Positions 44,408 through 54,364 of a stretch of 61,154 nt of DNA are shown piece by piece; the stretch's first letter is position 1; each line of letters begins with the position of its first letter. The stretch lies in the NCBI GenBank assembly GCA_016931115.1, contig JAFGFM010000203.1, positions 1 through 61,154 on the forward strand, given 5' to 3'. This DNA comes from Deltaproteobacteria bacterium. GTDB taxonomy: Bacteria; Desulfobacterota; DSM-4660; Desulfatiglandales; HGW-15. Made by a program: the position numbers and the translations under genes. A model generated the notes under the pieces. That model saw nothing but the letters and a program-made list of their open reading frames with translations. It had not been told where the DNA came from and ran no database searches.

Positions 44408-45706
44408 TTATCCGCACCCCATACCCTTGCCTTCACATTCTGAACCGCACGCCCGCGGTTTGCGTCTAATCATATGGTTAATACTCTTTCCTTCAAAGAT
44501 ACTCCTGACAGCATCTTCTATCATCCCCTCAACCTCATGGACAATTACCCCATTTTTTAAAAGTACCCTTCTGGGCGAATCACCAGCTCCACTCACAAGC
44601 AGATGACTACAGTCTTTTATAATATCAGAGAGCTCTTCCCAGCGTTTGTCTCCGCCACCCGGTTCAGGCACATCCCTGACTGCATCAAGCACGATATCTG
44701 AACCTACCTTTTTATATATACGAAGCTGAACTGCCTCACCAAGGTGAAGGTTCACAAGTACCCCTTCCAGACTCGCGACCGCAATAAGAGGTGTAACCTC
44801 TTTTCTCTTTTCTATTTTCTTTTTTCCCTCTTCTTTTAATAGGATCATGGTTTTACTTTTTTCATACATTTTTATTTTTTCCATCGCTGATTTGTCAGGC
44901 ACCTCCCCGAGAAGGCCAACTGCATCGGCTCTGCACCTAGTGCAATGATGCATCTGTTTTACATACTTTAAGGCATCTTTCCTGATCCTAATGATCACCT
45001 CTTTTGAAGGCTCCTTTATGTGCTCAAAATTGGAACCTTCATTGGGGTAATAGGGCATACAGTTAAAGATATCCACCTTGAACTCGCTTACCTTTTTTGC
45101 GATATCCAGTATGTGTTCCAAATTGATCCCGGGTATCACAACACTGTTTATCTTTACAATAACCCCTGCCTCCTTAAGTGCCTTTATTGCAGCGATCTGG
45201 TTTTCAAGAAGTATCCTTGCCCCCTCGTCTGGCCCAATTGTACTTTTCCCGCTCCTTACCCAGCTGTAGATCCTTGCCCCGATAGAAGGGTCAACCGCAT
45301 TCACTGTTATGCTCACATGGCTGACATTAAGCCTCACTATCTCATTCACATAGGGAAGCAGGTTCAAGCCGTTCGATGCCAGGCAGAGTAACATCTCAGG
45401 ATACTTTTCACGAATAAGCTCCATTGTCCTTATTGTCTCAAATGGATTGGCAAATGGATCACCAGGCCCTGCAATACCGACAACACTGATATCCTTTCTT
45501 TCTGCCATCGCATCATCAAGATACCTTATTGCCTGATCCGGGGATAGAATACCGCTCGTAACACCGGGTCTGCTTTCATTAACACAGTCAAACTTCCTGT
45601 TGCAAAAATTGCACTGAATATTGCATCTTGATGCAACCGGTAGATGTATCCTTCCATATGTCCTGCATGCCCCTTCATTAAAGCATGGGTGATTTTCAAG
45701 GCGCAT
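44408..45706 (-). CDS. nifB: FeMo-cofactor precursor synthase NifB (radical SAM with NifX-like domain)
   Basis: About 432 residues. It fuses 4Fe-4S clusters with a SAM-derived carbide into NifB-co. The radical SAM motif is C28-x3-C32-x2-C35 (RCNIQCNFC) near the start, preceded by HPCFNEGAC, and GIAGPGDPFANPFET is typical. The C-terminal part (about 300-420) is a NifX/NafY-like domain (VASLEGVLVNLHLGEAVQLRIY). The ATG at 45706 is supported by AAGGAG 8 nt upstream; a longer in-frame start (45742) lacks one. The Cys-rich tail (ACGSECEGKGMGCG) is an extra. The gene follows nifN after about 150 nt. Confidence 0.95.
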   Translation of the reverse strand: MRLENHPCFNEGACRTYGRIHLPVASRCNIQCNFCNRKFDCVNESRPGVTSGILSPDQAIRYLDDAMAERKDISVVGIAGPGDPFANPFETIRTMELIREKYPEMLLCLASNGLNLLPYVNEIVRLNVSHVSITVNAVDPSIGARIYSWVRSGKSTIGPDEGARILLENQIAAIKALKEAGVIVKINSVVIPGINLEHILDIAKKVSEFKVDIFNCMPYYPNEGSNFEHIKEPSKEVIIRIRKDALKYVKQMHHCTRCRADAVGLLGEVPDKSAMEKIKMYEKSKTMILLKEEGKKKIEKRKEVTPLIAVASLEGVLVNLHLGEAVQLRIYKKVGSDIVLDAVRDVPEPGGGDKRWEELSDIIKDCSHLLVSGAGDSPRRVLLKNGVIVHEVEGMIEDAVRSIFEGKSINHMIRRKPRACGSECEGKGMGCG

Positions 45707-45776
45707 GGTGCAAACTCCTTTCATTTTGCGATATATAAACAACGTTCAGTTGTGAGATTAATCAATTTTATCATCT

Positions 45777-45849
45777 GGTTTTAGGTTTACGGTTTTAGGT
45801 CTTAGGTTTTAAGGCTTTTCCGAAAACCGCACACCGAAAACCGCAGACC
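45777..45849. repeat. Two heptamer families between nifN and nifB
   Basis: Five 7-bp units of the GGTTTTA type (45777-45811) are followed, after a short break, by four units alternating GAAAACC with GCACACC/GCAGACC (45822-45849). The unit sequence differs from the nifA-nifV and nifH-nifI1 arrays, but the 7-bp period is the same. Confidence 0.85.
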
Positions 45850-45855
45850 GCGTTT

Positions 45856-47247
45856 TTATATGTACGACCACCCCACATCAGATGCTTCCTGTCTGTTTTC
45901 CATAATGGTATTTACTATCCTGTCAAAAAGCTGCTGCGCCCCCCTGTACCCCAGGTGGAGAATCCTTGATCCGCCAAACCTGTCATGAATGGGGAAACCT
46001 ACCCGCACAATCGGGATATTAAGTTTTCTTGCAACGCTGTATCCCTTGCTGTGACCTATTATGATGTCAGGCTTCAATCTGCCCGCAATCTCTTCTATCT
46101 CTACAAAATCCGCTCCTGACATTATCAAGGCATTTGATTTATCAAAGTCTGGATTTATATCCTTAAGCACTGATTCAAGGAGCCCGCTTTTAGCGCCTGA
46201 CGCGCACAGGACCGGTTTAATCCCTATTTCAGTAAGAAAAGAGACAATACCTGCCACAAGATCCTCCTCACCATAAACAATCGCCCTTGCCTGTGATACG
46301 TACTTGTGGCCATCAACATATGAATCTATCAGTCTATCCCGTTCTTTTTTAATGGCATCAGGTGTTTCAACACCGGTTATCTCATTAAGTGCAGAGATAA
46401 ATCTGTCTGTCTCATTCACACCTATTGGAAGACCCAGGTTGTATAGCGGCACATTAAACCTTTCTTTTAATACCCTGCCAGCACTTTCACCCTTTGCGAG
46501 TATCCTGCCAAATTCCAAACTCCCTGAAGCACTCGGCATTTTTCTGATGTCACTCAGTTTTGTGCCACCTTCCTGTATCCTCTTGAACTCAAACCACAGG
46601 GCACCTTCAAGCCTTTCAGAATAATCGGGAAGCATTATGCCTTTAAGCCCGAAGCTTGAGATGATCTCCTTCATGTACCTCATATCCTCAGGGGAAACCA
46701 TCTCCGGAAAGATGTTTACCAATTTAGAAGAGCCGGTTGTATCTTCTCCTGTATATCTGCTGTCTTCTGATACTGGTAGAAGAGTATCCACTATTGCCCT
46801 TACCGCGTTATGAAACCCGTCAGCATGTGTCCCCCTGTAACTGGGTGTTGAGACATGGACTATTGCCGGGAGATCCTCCAATTTTTTACCTGCCTTATAG
46901 TCCCGTAATATCATGGGCACATCATCGCCAATGGTTTCACTCAGGCAGGTTGTTGCCACACCGATCATACCGGGCTTATACTGGGTAATTATATTATCCA
47001 GTGCCCGTTTCAGATTTAACCCGCCTCCGAATATAGCGGTTTCTTCTGAAAAATTTGTTGACGCTATATCAACCGGCTCCTTGAAATGGCTGATCATGTA
47101 CCTTCTTATATAGGTGGAGCACCCCTGGGAGCCATGTAGGAGAGGAACACTGTTCTCTATACCGCTAAAAGCCAGTGCAGCCCCCAGTGGGGTGCATAAT
47201 TTACATGCATTGCGTGTTACAGAATATTTTTTTATATCAACGGCCAT
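45856..47247 (-). CDS. nifN: Nitrogenase cofactor assembly scaffold NifN
   Basis: 463 residues, a NifK paralogue that with NifE matures NifB-co into the FeMo cofactor. Segments are RNACKLCTPLGAALAFSGIENSVPLLHGSQGC, TTCLSETIGDDVPMILRDY, STPSYRGTHADGF and, at the C-terminus, GFPIHDRFGG. It shares the HGSQGC and TTCLSETIGDD motifs with NifK but lacks its exact set of P-cluster features. Its first 11 nt overlap the end of nifE, so E and N are made together. Confidence 0.93.
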   Translation of the reverse strand: MAVDIKKYSVTRNACKLCTPLGAALAFSGIENSVPLLHGSQGCSTYIRRYMISHFKEPVDIASTNFSEETAIFGGGLNLKRALDNIITQYKPGMIGVATTCLSETIGDDVPMILRDYKAGKKLEDLPAIVHVSTPSYRGTHADGFHNAVRAIVDTLLPVSEDSRYTGEDTTGSSKLVNIFPEMVSPEDMRYMKEIISSFGLKGIMLPDYSERLEGALWFEFKRIQEGGTKLSDIRKMPSASGSLEFGRILAKGESAGRVLKERFNVPLYNLGLPIGVNETDRFISALNEITGVETPDAIKKERDRLIDSYVDGHKYVSQARAIVYGEEDLVAGIVSFLTEIGIKPVLCASGAKSGLLESVLKDINPDFDKSNALIMSGADFVEIEEIAGRLKPDIIIGHSKGYSVARKLNIPIVRVGFPIHDRFGGSRILHLGYRGAQQLFDRIVNTIMENRQEASDVGWSYI

Positions 47248-48595
47248 TTTTTTCCATCCTTGGTGTGAGTTTCCATACAGGACTCATCACTGTATCATAA
47301 ACCTCTTTTGCAAAATTCAGCATACCGCTGTACCCGGCAAGGGGGATCTTCCTTTCATGATTATGATCACAAAAGCCTAATCCAAGCTTGTATGCAATAG
47401 GCCTCTCCTTGACACCACCTATAAAAAGGTCTGCCCCCTTTTCGATTATATATTTAGAGAGCTCAAGGGGGTTTGCATCATCAAGGATAATTGTACCTTC
47501 ATCACACAGCTCCTTTAACAGCTTATAATCTTCAGGGCTCCCTGTCTGTGTGCCCACAAGCACCACATCCATCCCCAGGTGCCTCAGCGCCTTTATCAGG
47601 GAAAACGCCTTGAATGTCCCACCCACATAAAGGGCTGCCTTTTTACCTGTAAGGTCTTTACGCATCTCTAAAAGCGCGGGATAAATCTTATTTATTTCCT
47701 CCCTTACAAGGGTTTTGGTCTTATCCATTATCTTTAGGTTATCCTTAAAAAATGCGGCCACATCATAGAGTGCAGCAGACATATCCTCTATCCCGAAGTA
47801 GGAAACCCTTATGTAGGGTATCCCGTACTTTTCTTCCATCAGCTTGGCCAGGTATGTCATGGAGCCTGAACATTGCACCACATTAAGGGCTGCCCCATGA
47901 GACCTGCCTATCTCATCAACACGGCCATCGCCTGTCATAACCGATACAACCTCTACACCTATCCTTTTATAATAATCCTTAATAATCCATGCCTCACCGC
48001 CTATATTGAACTCCCCAAGTATATTGATGCTGCATTTGCTTATTCCCTGGGCAGGTTCCCTGTCTGTAAGCTTAAAAAGCGCATGACAGGCTGCCTTGTA
48101 ACCATCCTTTTTAGTCCCCTTGAACCCCTCTGAATGTACAGGGATAACTGGAATACCTTTTTTCTGGCTGACCTTTTTACACACAGACTCAACATCGTCT
48201 CCTATGATACCTACAATACAGGTAGAATAGACAAAGGCTGCCTTTGGTTTGTACTCATCGATCAATTCATCAAGCGCTGCTTCAAGCTTCTTTTCTCCAC
48301 CGTAAATAATATCCGTCTCGGAGAGATCGGTTGAAAAGCTCAGGCGGTGAAGCTCAGGGCCTGATGACAAGGCTCCCCTTATATCCCAGGTATAGGCAGC
48401 ACAGCCTATGGGCCCGTGAACAAGATGAATGGCGTCTGCTATGGGGTACAGTACAACACGGGAACCGCAGAACACACACGCCCTCTGGCTTACAGACCCG
48501 GCAAGACTAACCTTGTCGCAGCTTAGCTCATGGTTCTCTTTACCCTTTTCAAATATACTTTTTTTCCGCTCTTCCAGAATATTTATAGCTTCCAT
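47237..48595 (-). CDS. nifE: Nitrogenase cofactor assembly scaffold NifE
   Basis: About 452 residues, a NifD paralogue forming the NifEN scaffold. Markers are CVFCGSRVVLYPIADAIHLVHGPIGCAAYTWDIRG, STDLSETDIIYGGEKKL, VYSTCIVGIIGDDVESV and HSEGFKGTKKDGY. The start at 48595 is preferred for its AAAGG spacing; an in-frame ATG 18 nt upstream (48613) is possible. The 198-nt gap before it (nifK side) contains repeats and no visible sigma-54 promoter. Confidence 0.93.
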   Translation of the reverse strand: MEAINILEERKKSIFEKGKENHELSCDKVSLAGSVSQRACVFCGSRVVLYPIADAIHLVHGPIGCAAYTWDIRGALSSGPELHRLSFSTDLSETDIIYGGEKKLEAALDELIDEYKPKAAFVYSTCIVGIIGDDVESVCKKVSQKKGIPVIPVHSEGFKGTKKDGYKAACHALFKLTDREPAQGISKCSINILGEFNIGGEAWIIKDYYKRIGVEVVSVMTGDGRVDEIGRSHGAALNVVQCSGSMTYLAKLMEEKYGIPYIRVSYFGIEDMSAALYDVAAFFKDNLKIMDKTKTLVREEINKIYPALLEMRKDLTGKKAALYVGGTFKAFSLIKALRHLGMDVVLVGTQTGSPEDYKLLKELCDEGTIILDDANPLELSKYIIEKGADLFIGGVKERPIAYKLGLGFCDHNHERKIPLAGYSGMLNFAKEVYDTVMSPVWKLTPRMEKNGR

Positions 48596-48689
48596 TTCAA
48601 AAACCTTTAACATTCTATCTGTCTTAGTACTCTACCGCATAAATACAATGACATATAATTGGTTACATATATCGGAGTACAAAGAATTT

Positions 48690-48785
48690 TTATGTCTCAC
48701 ACAAAGCCGCAAAGCTCACAAAGTAGACAATATGTTTTATTAATAATCTTCGTTTTTCTCCGTGTTCTCCGTGTCTCTGTGTGAT
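48690..48785. repeat. Short phased repeats between nifK and nifE
   Basis: CACAAAG, CCGCAAAG and CTCACAAAG words at about 48698-48725, then three phased CTCCGTG/CTCTGTG words at about 48757-48783. The second type matches the repeats at 34618-34815. No gene is seen in the gap. Confidence 0.7.
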
Positions 48786-48793
48786 ACATGTTT

Positions 48794-50197
48794 TCACATC
48801 ACCAGCTCAAAATTGGTTATTTCCGAATCCCTGTCTTCCCTGTCAAGGATTGCAGTCAGGATCTTCTCAAGGAGTCTTATACCGCCCTTGTACCCCACTG
48901 TGGGAAAGTAACTGTGCCCTACCCTGTCAAGTATCGGAAATCCGTGACGTATGAGGGGAATATCCTCATCCCTTGATATATACTTCAGATAGGTGTTACC
49001 TATCAGAAGATCAACCGGCTCCTCCTTGATCCACTGGTGGAACAGGAACATATCGCCTGCGGCCTTGACTTTTACCTCGTATGGAGAACCTGCGGTTATC
49101 TCCATTATTCTCTTTTCAAAGGCCTTCCCGGGTGTACCTGTGACCACATAAACCGGCCACATATCAATGGAGACCAGGAATTCGCTTAATGCAATCAACT
49201 GATCCGGGTCACCTACAAGCCCCACCCTTTTATTATAAAAGTACTGATGCATGTCCGTAATAATATCGAGCATCTGTCCCCTTTCTATTTCTATTGCCTC
49301 CGGTACACTGACCCCGGTCATGATCCTCATTGCATCAATAAACCGGTCTGTTGCCTTAAGCCCTATGGGAAGGTCCAGTATTGCATATGGGACCTTGCAT
49401 TTTGTATCAAGCGCCTTTGCAGCAGCCTCTGAGGCCCATAACCCCATGGCTATTGTGCCTATACTGTCACCAGTACTTTCCAGCTCCTCGACTGTTACAC
49501 CGCCATCCGGGAACATAATGAACTTCCCGTTCAGAGGTCCATTCAGAACCTTTGATGTATCAGGAAACATTACTGACTTAATACCCATCAAACCGGTAAG
49601 CCGCTTTATCTCTTCCATATCCGATGGCTCTACCCAACCAGGGATAATATTAATCTGTTGTTTTCGTTTGCCTGTGCTGGTGGAAAAATAGTCCACCATT
49701 GATTTAACCATATTTGCAAACCCTGTAACATGAGACCCGACATAGCTGGGGGTGTTCGTATGAATAACACGCTTTCCCTTTGGTATCTTACCTTCGGCAG
49801 CTGCCTTGTTCACAATCTGCGGTATATCATCACCGATTGTCTCTGACAGGCAGGTCGTATGCACCGCTATCAGGTCAGGGTTATAAATAGTAAATATATT
49901 ATCTATCGCCTGCAACAGGTTTGCCTGCCCTCCGAAAACCGATGATCCTTCAGTAAACGAGCTTGTTGCAGCCATTACAGGCTCTTTATAATGCCGTGTT
50001 AGAGCACTCCTATGATATGCGCAGCAACCCTGTGACCCGTGACTGTGTGGCAGGCAACCCCTGATCCCAAGGGCTGCATACATGGCCCCTATGGGCTGAC
50101 ACGTCTTGGCCGGATTTATCGTAAGGGCGCTTCTCTCTTTTATCTCGTTAGGCGTATGCCTTAGTAATTTGGATTTATCTATTGCTTCCATTTTCAT
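48794..50197 (-). CDS. nifK: Nitrogenase molybdenum-iron protein beta chain NifK
   Basis: 467 residues, the short form lacking the N-terminal extension of about 50 residues seen in Azotobacter NifK. P-cluster cysteines are present: C33 (KTCQP), C58 (GSQGC) and C116 (TTCLSETIGDD), with SSFTEGSSVFGGQANL. The C-terminal RHGFPILDRVGHSYFPTVGYKGG is canonical. It pairs with NifD. Start ATG 50197 has a GGAAAT ribosome binding site; an ATG two codons later is also possible. It follows nifD after 32 nt. Confidence 0.96.
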   Translation of the reverse strand: MKMEAIDKSKLLRHTPNEIKERSALTINPAKTCQPIGAMYAALGIRGCLPHSHGSQGCCAYHRSALTRHYKEPVMAATSSFTEGSSVFGGQANLLQAIDNIFTIYNPDLIAVHTTCLSETIGDDIPQIVNKAAAEGKIPKGKRVIHTNTPSYVGSHVTGFANMVKSMVDYFSTSTGKRKQQINIIPGWVEPSDMEEIKRLTGLMGIKSVMFPDTSKVLNGPLNGKFIMFPDGGVTVEELESTGDSIGTIAMGLWASEAAAKALDTKCKVPYAILDLPIGLKATDRFIDAMRIMTGVSVPEAIEIERGQMLDIITDMHQYFYNKRVGLVGDPDQLIALSEFLVSIDMWPVYVVTGTPGKAFEKRIMEITAGSPYEVKVKAAGDMFLFHQWIKEEPVDLLIGNTYLKYISRDEDIPLIRHGFPILDRVGHSYFPTVGYKGGIRLLEKILTAILDREDRDSEITNFELVM

Positions 50198-50229
50198 ATT
50201 TCCATTTCCGCGTTCAAAAAGTTTATTGA

Positions 50230-51876
50230 TCAGGCAACAAATGCATACCTTGCTGAAAGTTCAGGATTCTTTTTCCAGGGTGGTTTGATATAAGACCACA
50301 CCTTGCTGTTAACCATACGATCTATCTCATGATAAAAATTTATAGCTCCCTTAAATCCTGCATATGGCCCCCCTGAATCGTAACTGTGAAGCTGTTTCAT
50401 GGGGATACCCTTTTTCTGTATTGCAAATTTTTCCTTGATACCTGCGCAAAAAATTGCCGGTTTATATTTTTCAATCAGTTTTTCAGTTTCATACTGGCTG
50501 ATGTCATCTATAATAAGTGTACCACCTGGCATTTCAGCCATCATCCCTTCGTAATCCTTAAACTCAAATCCCTTTTTCTTAAGACCTTCCATCTCTTCAG
50601 GGCTTTTTCTAGGGTTATATTTTACAGGGTCAGGATGAACCTCAAGCTCTTCTATGTTCCTGCTGTCAGCATCAACCTTTATATCAGGGAGAACCTTTCT
50701 TCCTTCGTAGTCATCCCTGTGCGCAAACTCATAACCTGCCGCTATGGGTATCATGCCCATTTCCTTAAAGAGCTCCTGATAATGATGTGCCCTTGATCCG
50801 CCTACAAAAAGCATTGCGACCTTCCCTTGTGTCCTTGGTCTTATCTGTTCCAGAACCCTTTCCACCTCAGGCATCTCTTCAGCTATTACCTCTTCGACCC
50901 TTGCTATAAGCTCCTCATCTTCATAGTACTGGGCAATTTTCCTTAAGGATTTGGCTGTCGACTTTGCGCCTATAAAATTAACCTTGATCCACGGTATCCC
51001 GTATTTCTTTTCCATCATCTCGGCCACATAGTTGATTGACCTGTGGCACATGATCATATTCAGGTCAGCGGTATGGGCGTTTGCAAAAAAGTCAATGCTG
51101 GAGTTCCCGCTGAATGTCGAAACCATCGTGATGCCGCTCTTTTCAAAGAGCCTCTCTATCTCAAAGGCATCGCCTCCTATGTTATACTCACCAAGGAGGT
51201 TAACCTTGTATTTACCTTTCTTAACAGTATCATCAGTACCTATTACATGGGTGAAGATACCGTTGTTTGCTATATGGTGACCGGCAGACTGGCTTACACC
51301 CTTGTAACCTTCACAACTGAAACCAAATATATTGATACCAAGCTTTTCCTTCATCTCCCTTGTCACAGCATGGACATCGTCACCAATAAGCCCTACCGGG
51401 CATGTTGAGAAAACTGCTATGGCCTTTGGATGAAAGATGTCATATGCCTCCTGTATAGCCTGTCTGAGTTTTTTCTCCCCGCCAAATACTATGTTCTCAT
51501 CCTGCATATCAGTAGAAAAACAGTAGTTCATAAAATTGTGACCATCTTCTGTGGTTGATGGGTCTGTCTGGTTCCTTCTGGTAAGCCAGCTGTAAAACCC
51601 GCAACCTATTGGTCCGTGTGTTATATTGACAATATCCCTTGTAGGCCCTAAAACAACGCCCTTGCATCCTGCGTAGGTGCAGCCCCTCTGTGTAATAATA
51701 CCCGGTATAGTTCTTACATTTGCGCCGATCTCCTGGACAGGCTCACCTTCAGGTCTGTTAATAAGAATCTGTTTTGCCCTCTTCCTTGCCACCTTTGTGG
51801 GATACTTGCTTAATACCTCTTTTTTGAATTCTTCCGGATCCAAAACATCCATATATTCTTTTACTGGATCTGGCAT
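50230..51876 (-). CDS. nifD: Nitrogenase molybdenum-iron protein alpha chain NifD
   Basis: About 548 residues. P-cluster ligands are C66 (RGCTYAG), C92 (GPIGCG) and C159 (FSTCPVG). FeMo-cofactor ligands are the Cys in MIMCHRSINY and the His in QLHSYDSGGPYAGF (about 497), with the supporting SAGHHIAN Gln/His region. Residues about 395-450 (DADSRNIEELEVHPDP and on) are the extra block of about 50 residues seen in Clostridium-type NifD, pointing to the anaerobe lineage. The ATG at 51876 has AAAGGAG 8 nt upstream; the ATG at 51894 would include that site in the coding region. Confidence 0.96.
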   Translation of the reverse strand: MPDPVKEYMDVLDPEEFKKEVLSKYPTKVARKRAKQILINRPEGEPVQEIGANVRTIPGIITQRGCTYAGCKGVVLGPTRDIVNITHGPIGCGFYSWLTRRNQTDPSTTEDGHNFMNYCFSTDMQDENIVFGGEKKLRQAIQEAYDIFHPKAIAVFSTCPVGLIGDDVHAVTREMKEKLGINIFGFSCEGYKGVSQSAGHHIANNGIFTHVIGTDDTVKKGKYKVNLLGEYNIGGDAFEIERLFEKSGITMVSTFSGNSSIDFFANAHTADLNMIMCHRSINYVAEMMEKKYGIPWIKVNFIGAKSTAKSLRKIAQYYEDEELIARVEEVIAEEMPEVERVLEQIRPRTQGKVAMLFVGGSRAHHYQELFKEMGMIPIAAGYEFAHRDDYEGRKVLPDIKVDADSRNIEELEVHPDPVKYNPRKSPEEMEGLKKKGFEFKDYEGMMAEMPGGTLIIDDISQYETEKLIEKYKPAIFCAGIKEKFAIQKKGIPMKQLHSYDSGGPYAGFKGAINFYHEIDRMVNSKVWSYIKPPWKKNPELSARYAFVA

Positions 51877-51912
51877 TTTATATTCTCCTTTCATAAGGCC
51901 TTAAAATATTTT

Positions 51913-52296
51913 TTATTCAACTTCATCAAGCGTGGAATCGCCATTCACGCCGGTTCTTACGCTTATGGAATCCATAATCGGGTTGACAAATATCTTGCCG
52001 TCACCCGGTTTTCCGGTCTGGTTTACCTTTATTATTGTCTTTACTGTCTTTGAGACCAATTTATCAGGGACAATAATAAACAGTATGCGTTTCGGTATAA
52101 GCCTCTGACTGCTTCCAAGCTGTGAAATGGCCTCCTCATATCCCTTTTCAGCGCCCTCCAGGAGCTGTAAATCCACCAGCCCCTTACCTCTTCCAAGCGC
52201 ATCCCTCGCTGTCATGGAAGATATACCGGCATCAGCTAAGGCCCTTTTGGTCTTGTTTATTGCATTCATGCGTACTATTGCCATTATCTCTTTCAT
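51913..52296 (-). CDS. nifI2: Nitrogenase-regulating PII-like protein NifI2
   Basis: 127 residues, GlnB/PII family. MKEIMAIVRMNAINKTKRALADAGI at the start and a long T-loop-containing core lead to the TGKPGDGKIFVNPI signature. NifI1 and NifI2 form a hetero-complex that inhibits dinitrogenase and is relieved by 2-oxoglutarate in methanogens, as known from the family. The ATG overlaps the nifI1 stop (4 nt). Confidence 0.92.
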   Translation of the reverse strand: MKEIMAIVRMNAINKTKRALADAGISSMTARDALGRGKGLVDLQLLEGAEKGYEEAISQLGSSQRLIPKRILFIIVPDKLVSKTVKTIIKVNQTGKPGDGKIFVNPIMDSISVRTGVNGDSTLDEVE

Positions 52297-52655
52297 ATCT
52301 TTACCTCGACAATCTCCCCGTCAGGGGTCTCCTTTACCCCGGAACTTATGGTGTAGACCTCTTCCACTGGGGTCACAAATATCTTCCCGTCACCAAATGC
52401 CCCCTTTTCACCGCTCTTCGCTGCCTTTATGATGGTTTTTATTACAAAGTCCTTATCCCTGCTTGGAACCACTGTTATCAGGAGTTCCTTTGGTATCTCA
52501 TCATAGGTTATCTCGCCTATCTTTATTCCCCGCTGTTTACCGCGCCCGACAACTGACATCTTTGTAACCGCCGGAAACCCAGCCTCCATGAGCGCGGCCA
52601 GTGTATCATCTACCTTTTCAGGTCTTATAATGGATCGAATCATCAACATTTTCAT
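52293..52655 (-). CDS. nifI1: Nitrogenase-regulating PII-like protein NifI1
   Basis: 120 residues, GlnB/PII family. MIRSIIRPEKVDDTLAALMEAGFPAVTKMSVVGRGKQRG leads to a T-loop shorter than in GlnB and the signature KGAFGDGKIFVTPVEEVYTI. It acts with NifI2 as the post-translational switch of nitrogenase in response to ammonium. Placement between nifH and nifD is the arrangement of archaea and anaerobic bacteria. Confidence 0.92.
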   Translation of the reverse strand: MKMLMIRSIIRPEKVDDTLAALMEAGFPAVTKMSVVGRGKQRGIKIGEITYDEIPKELLITVVPSRDKDFVIKTIIKAAKSGEKGAFGDGKIFVTPVEEVYTISSGVKETPDGEIVEVKI

Positions 52656-52685
52656 TCTCCGTGTGTTAATTTATAAAATCTTTAC

Positions 52686-52787
52686 CTTTCAGCTTTCAAC
52701 TTTGAGCCTTCAACTTTCAGCTTTGAGCTTTGAGCATTCAGCTTTGAGCTTTGACCTTTGAGCCTTCAGCTTTGAACTTTCAGCTTC

Positions 52788-52790
<3 letters not shown>
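52686..52790. repeat. Heptamer tandem repeat between nifH and nifI1
   Basis: Fourteen 7-bp units (CTTTCAG, CTTTGAG, CTTTCAA and variants) run from 52686 to 52783, and a fifteenth diverged unit covers the nifH stop codon (TCA at 52788-52790). In reverse complement the units match the GCTSAAA array at 42189-42279. Confidence 0.92.
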
Positions 52791-53627
<837 letters not shown>

Positions 53628-53657
53628 TTAATATTTTGAAACCCTGTCTTTACATAA

Positions 53658-53673
53658 TACAAGGAGAGTGCCA
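53658..53673 (-). promoter_or_regulatory. Sigma-54 promoter of the nif operon
   Basis: Read on the minus strand: TGGCAC (53673-53668), TCTCC, then TTGTA (53662-53658). The -24 box is perfect and the -12 box has GT instead of GC. The start site would be near 53647, about 35 nt before the nifH ATG. No similar element was found in the other nif gaps, so a single long transcript is likely. Confidence 0.8.
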
Positions 53674-53770
53674 CAAAGTGAGGAAGCAGCATTATTTTTA
53701 TATAGCCTTGATATCAGGCTATTTTTCACCTTTTTAAATTTAAACGACCGAGCAGGGTGATCGTAAATAT

Positions 53771-53815
53771 CCTACTATCCGGTAGGATTGAAGTTGATAC
53801 CTACTGTATGGTAGG
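53771..53815. promoter_or_regulatory. Two CCTAC-N6-GTAGG palindromic sites upstream of nifH
   Basis: Site 1 is 53771-53786 and site 2 is 53800-53815; both are CCTAC, six bases, GTAGG (16 bp), with site 1 symmetric to ATCCTAC/GTAGGAT. Their centres are 29 bp apart and lie about 105-135 bp upstream of the -24 box, the range of enhancer sites. The total width of 16 bp equals that of the NifA site TGT-N10-ACA, which I did not find here. They may be altered NifA sites or sites for another regulator. Confidence 0.6.
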
Positions 53816-53903
53816 AAGCATTTTTGAAAATATATGGTAAATCCTGATTCAGGGTATGTATTTAAAATACCAGGCTCTCTGTCTTCAGATACTTATTTAT
53901 TCC

Positions 53904-53941
53904 GCACATGAAATTGTGCAGCATGCACATGTTATTGTGCA
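53904..53941. promoter_or_regulatory. Paired GCACA-N6-TGTGC sites further upstream of nifH
   Basis: Site 1 is 53904-53919 (GCACA, six bases, TGTGC) and site 2 is 53924-53941 (TGCACA, six bases, TGTGCA). The centres are about 21 bp apart, two helical turns, giving four alternating half-sites. This is the layout of a cooperative dimer-dimer operator. The regulator is unknown. The remaining gap (53613-54050) is AT-rich and shows no gene. Confidence 0.55.
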
Positions 53942-54050
53942 TTTTTATTTTACAATTTCATTCCTAATAGCGCATCTTATGTTTATCAATAACTAAAGCT
54001 TTGTCATTCAAGGCTCTCAACTGTTTTCATATGTTAATAAAAGATATGGT

Positions 54051-54329
54051 ATGATGTTAGTAATTGAAAGTAGGCTGAAGGCTAAAGTAAAGGCGGAAGG
54101 ACCTAACAGCCTTCAACTAAAATGCTTCAGTCTGTTATATCAAAAACTCAATGGAACAGACCCCCTGCTTTATGCAGCACAAAAGGCGATTGGCCCGAGG
54201 CAGCTTAATGATGAAGAGGCAAGGGATACTGCAAGGAGGGCATATCAGAATAATCCAAAGCTTAGTTCTGAAAATCCAACCTTTCAAGAGAAGGTTATCT
54301 TGCATTTCTTGAAAGATTCTTCAGATTAG
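54051..54329 (+). CDS. Hypothetical small protein (92 aa), doubtful
   Basis: 92 codons, divergent from nifH. The first 15 residues are encoded by DNA resembling the degenerate heptamer words of this region (GAAAGTA, GGCTGAA, GGCTAAA), so the true start may be later or the frame may be fortuitous. The rest is polar and helical with no recognised domain (for example IGPRQLNDEEARDTARRAYQ). There is no clear ribosome binding site. I do not recognise it. Confidence 0.35.
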   Translation: MMLVIESRLKAKVKAEGPNSLQLKCFSLLYQKLNGTDPLLYAAQKAIGPRQLNDEEARDTARRAYQNNPKLSSENPTFQEKVILHFLKDSSD

Positions 54330-54364
54330 CCTGTGAGAACAGTAAAAGGGAAACCAGGCTTGCG

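Noticed and set aside
53924-53941. The TGCACA-N6-TGTGCA palindrome as a canonical NifA site.
   Set aside because: The half-site order and spacing (ACA-N6-TGT) are the reverse of TGT-N10-ACA, and the nearest TGT...ACA pair here has a spacing of 9.
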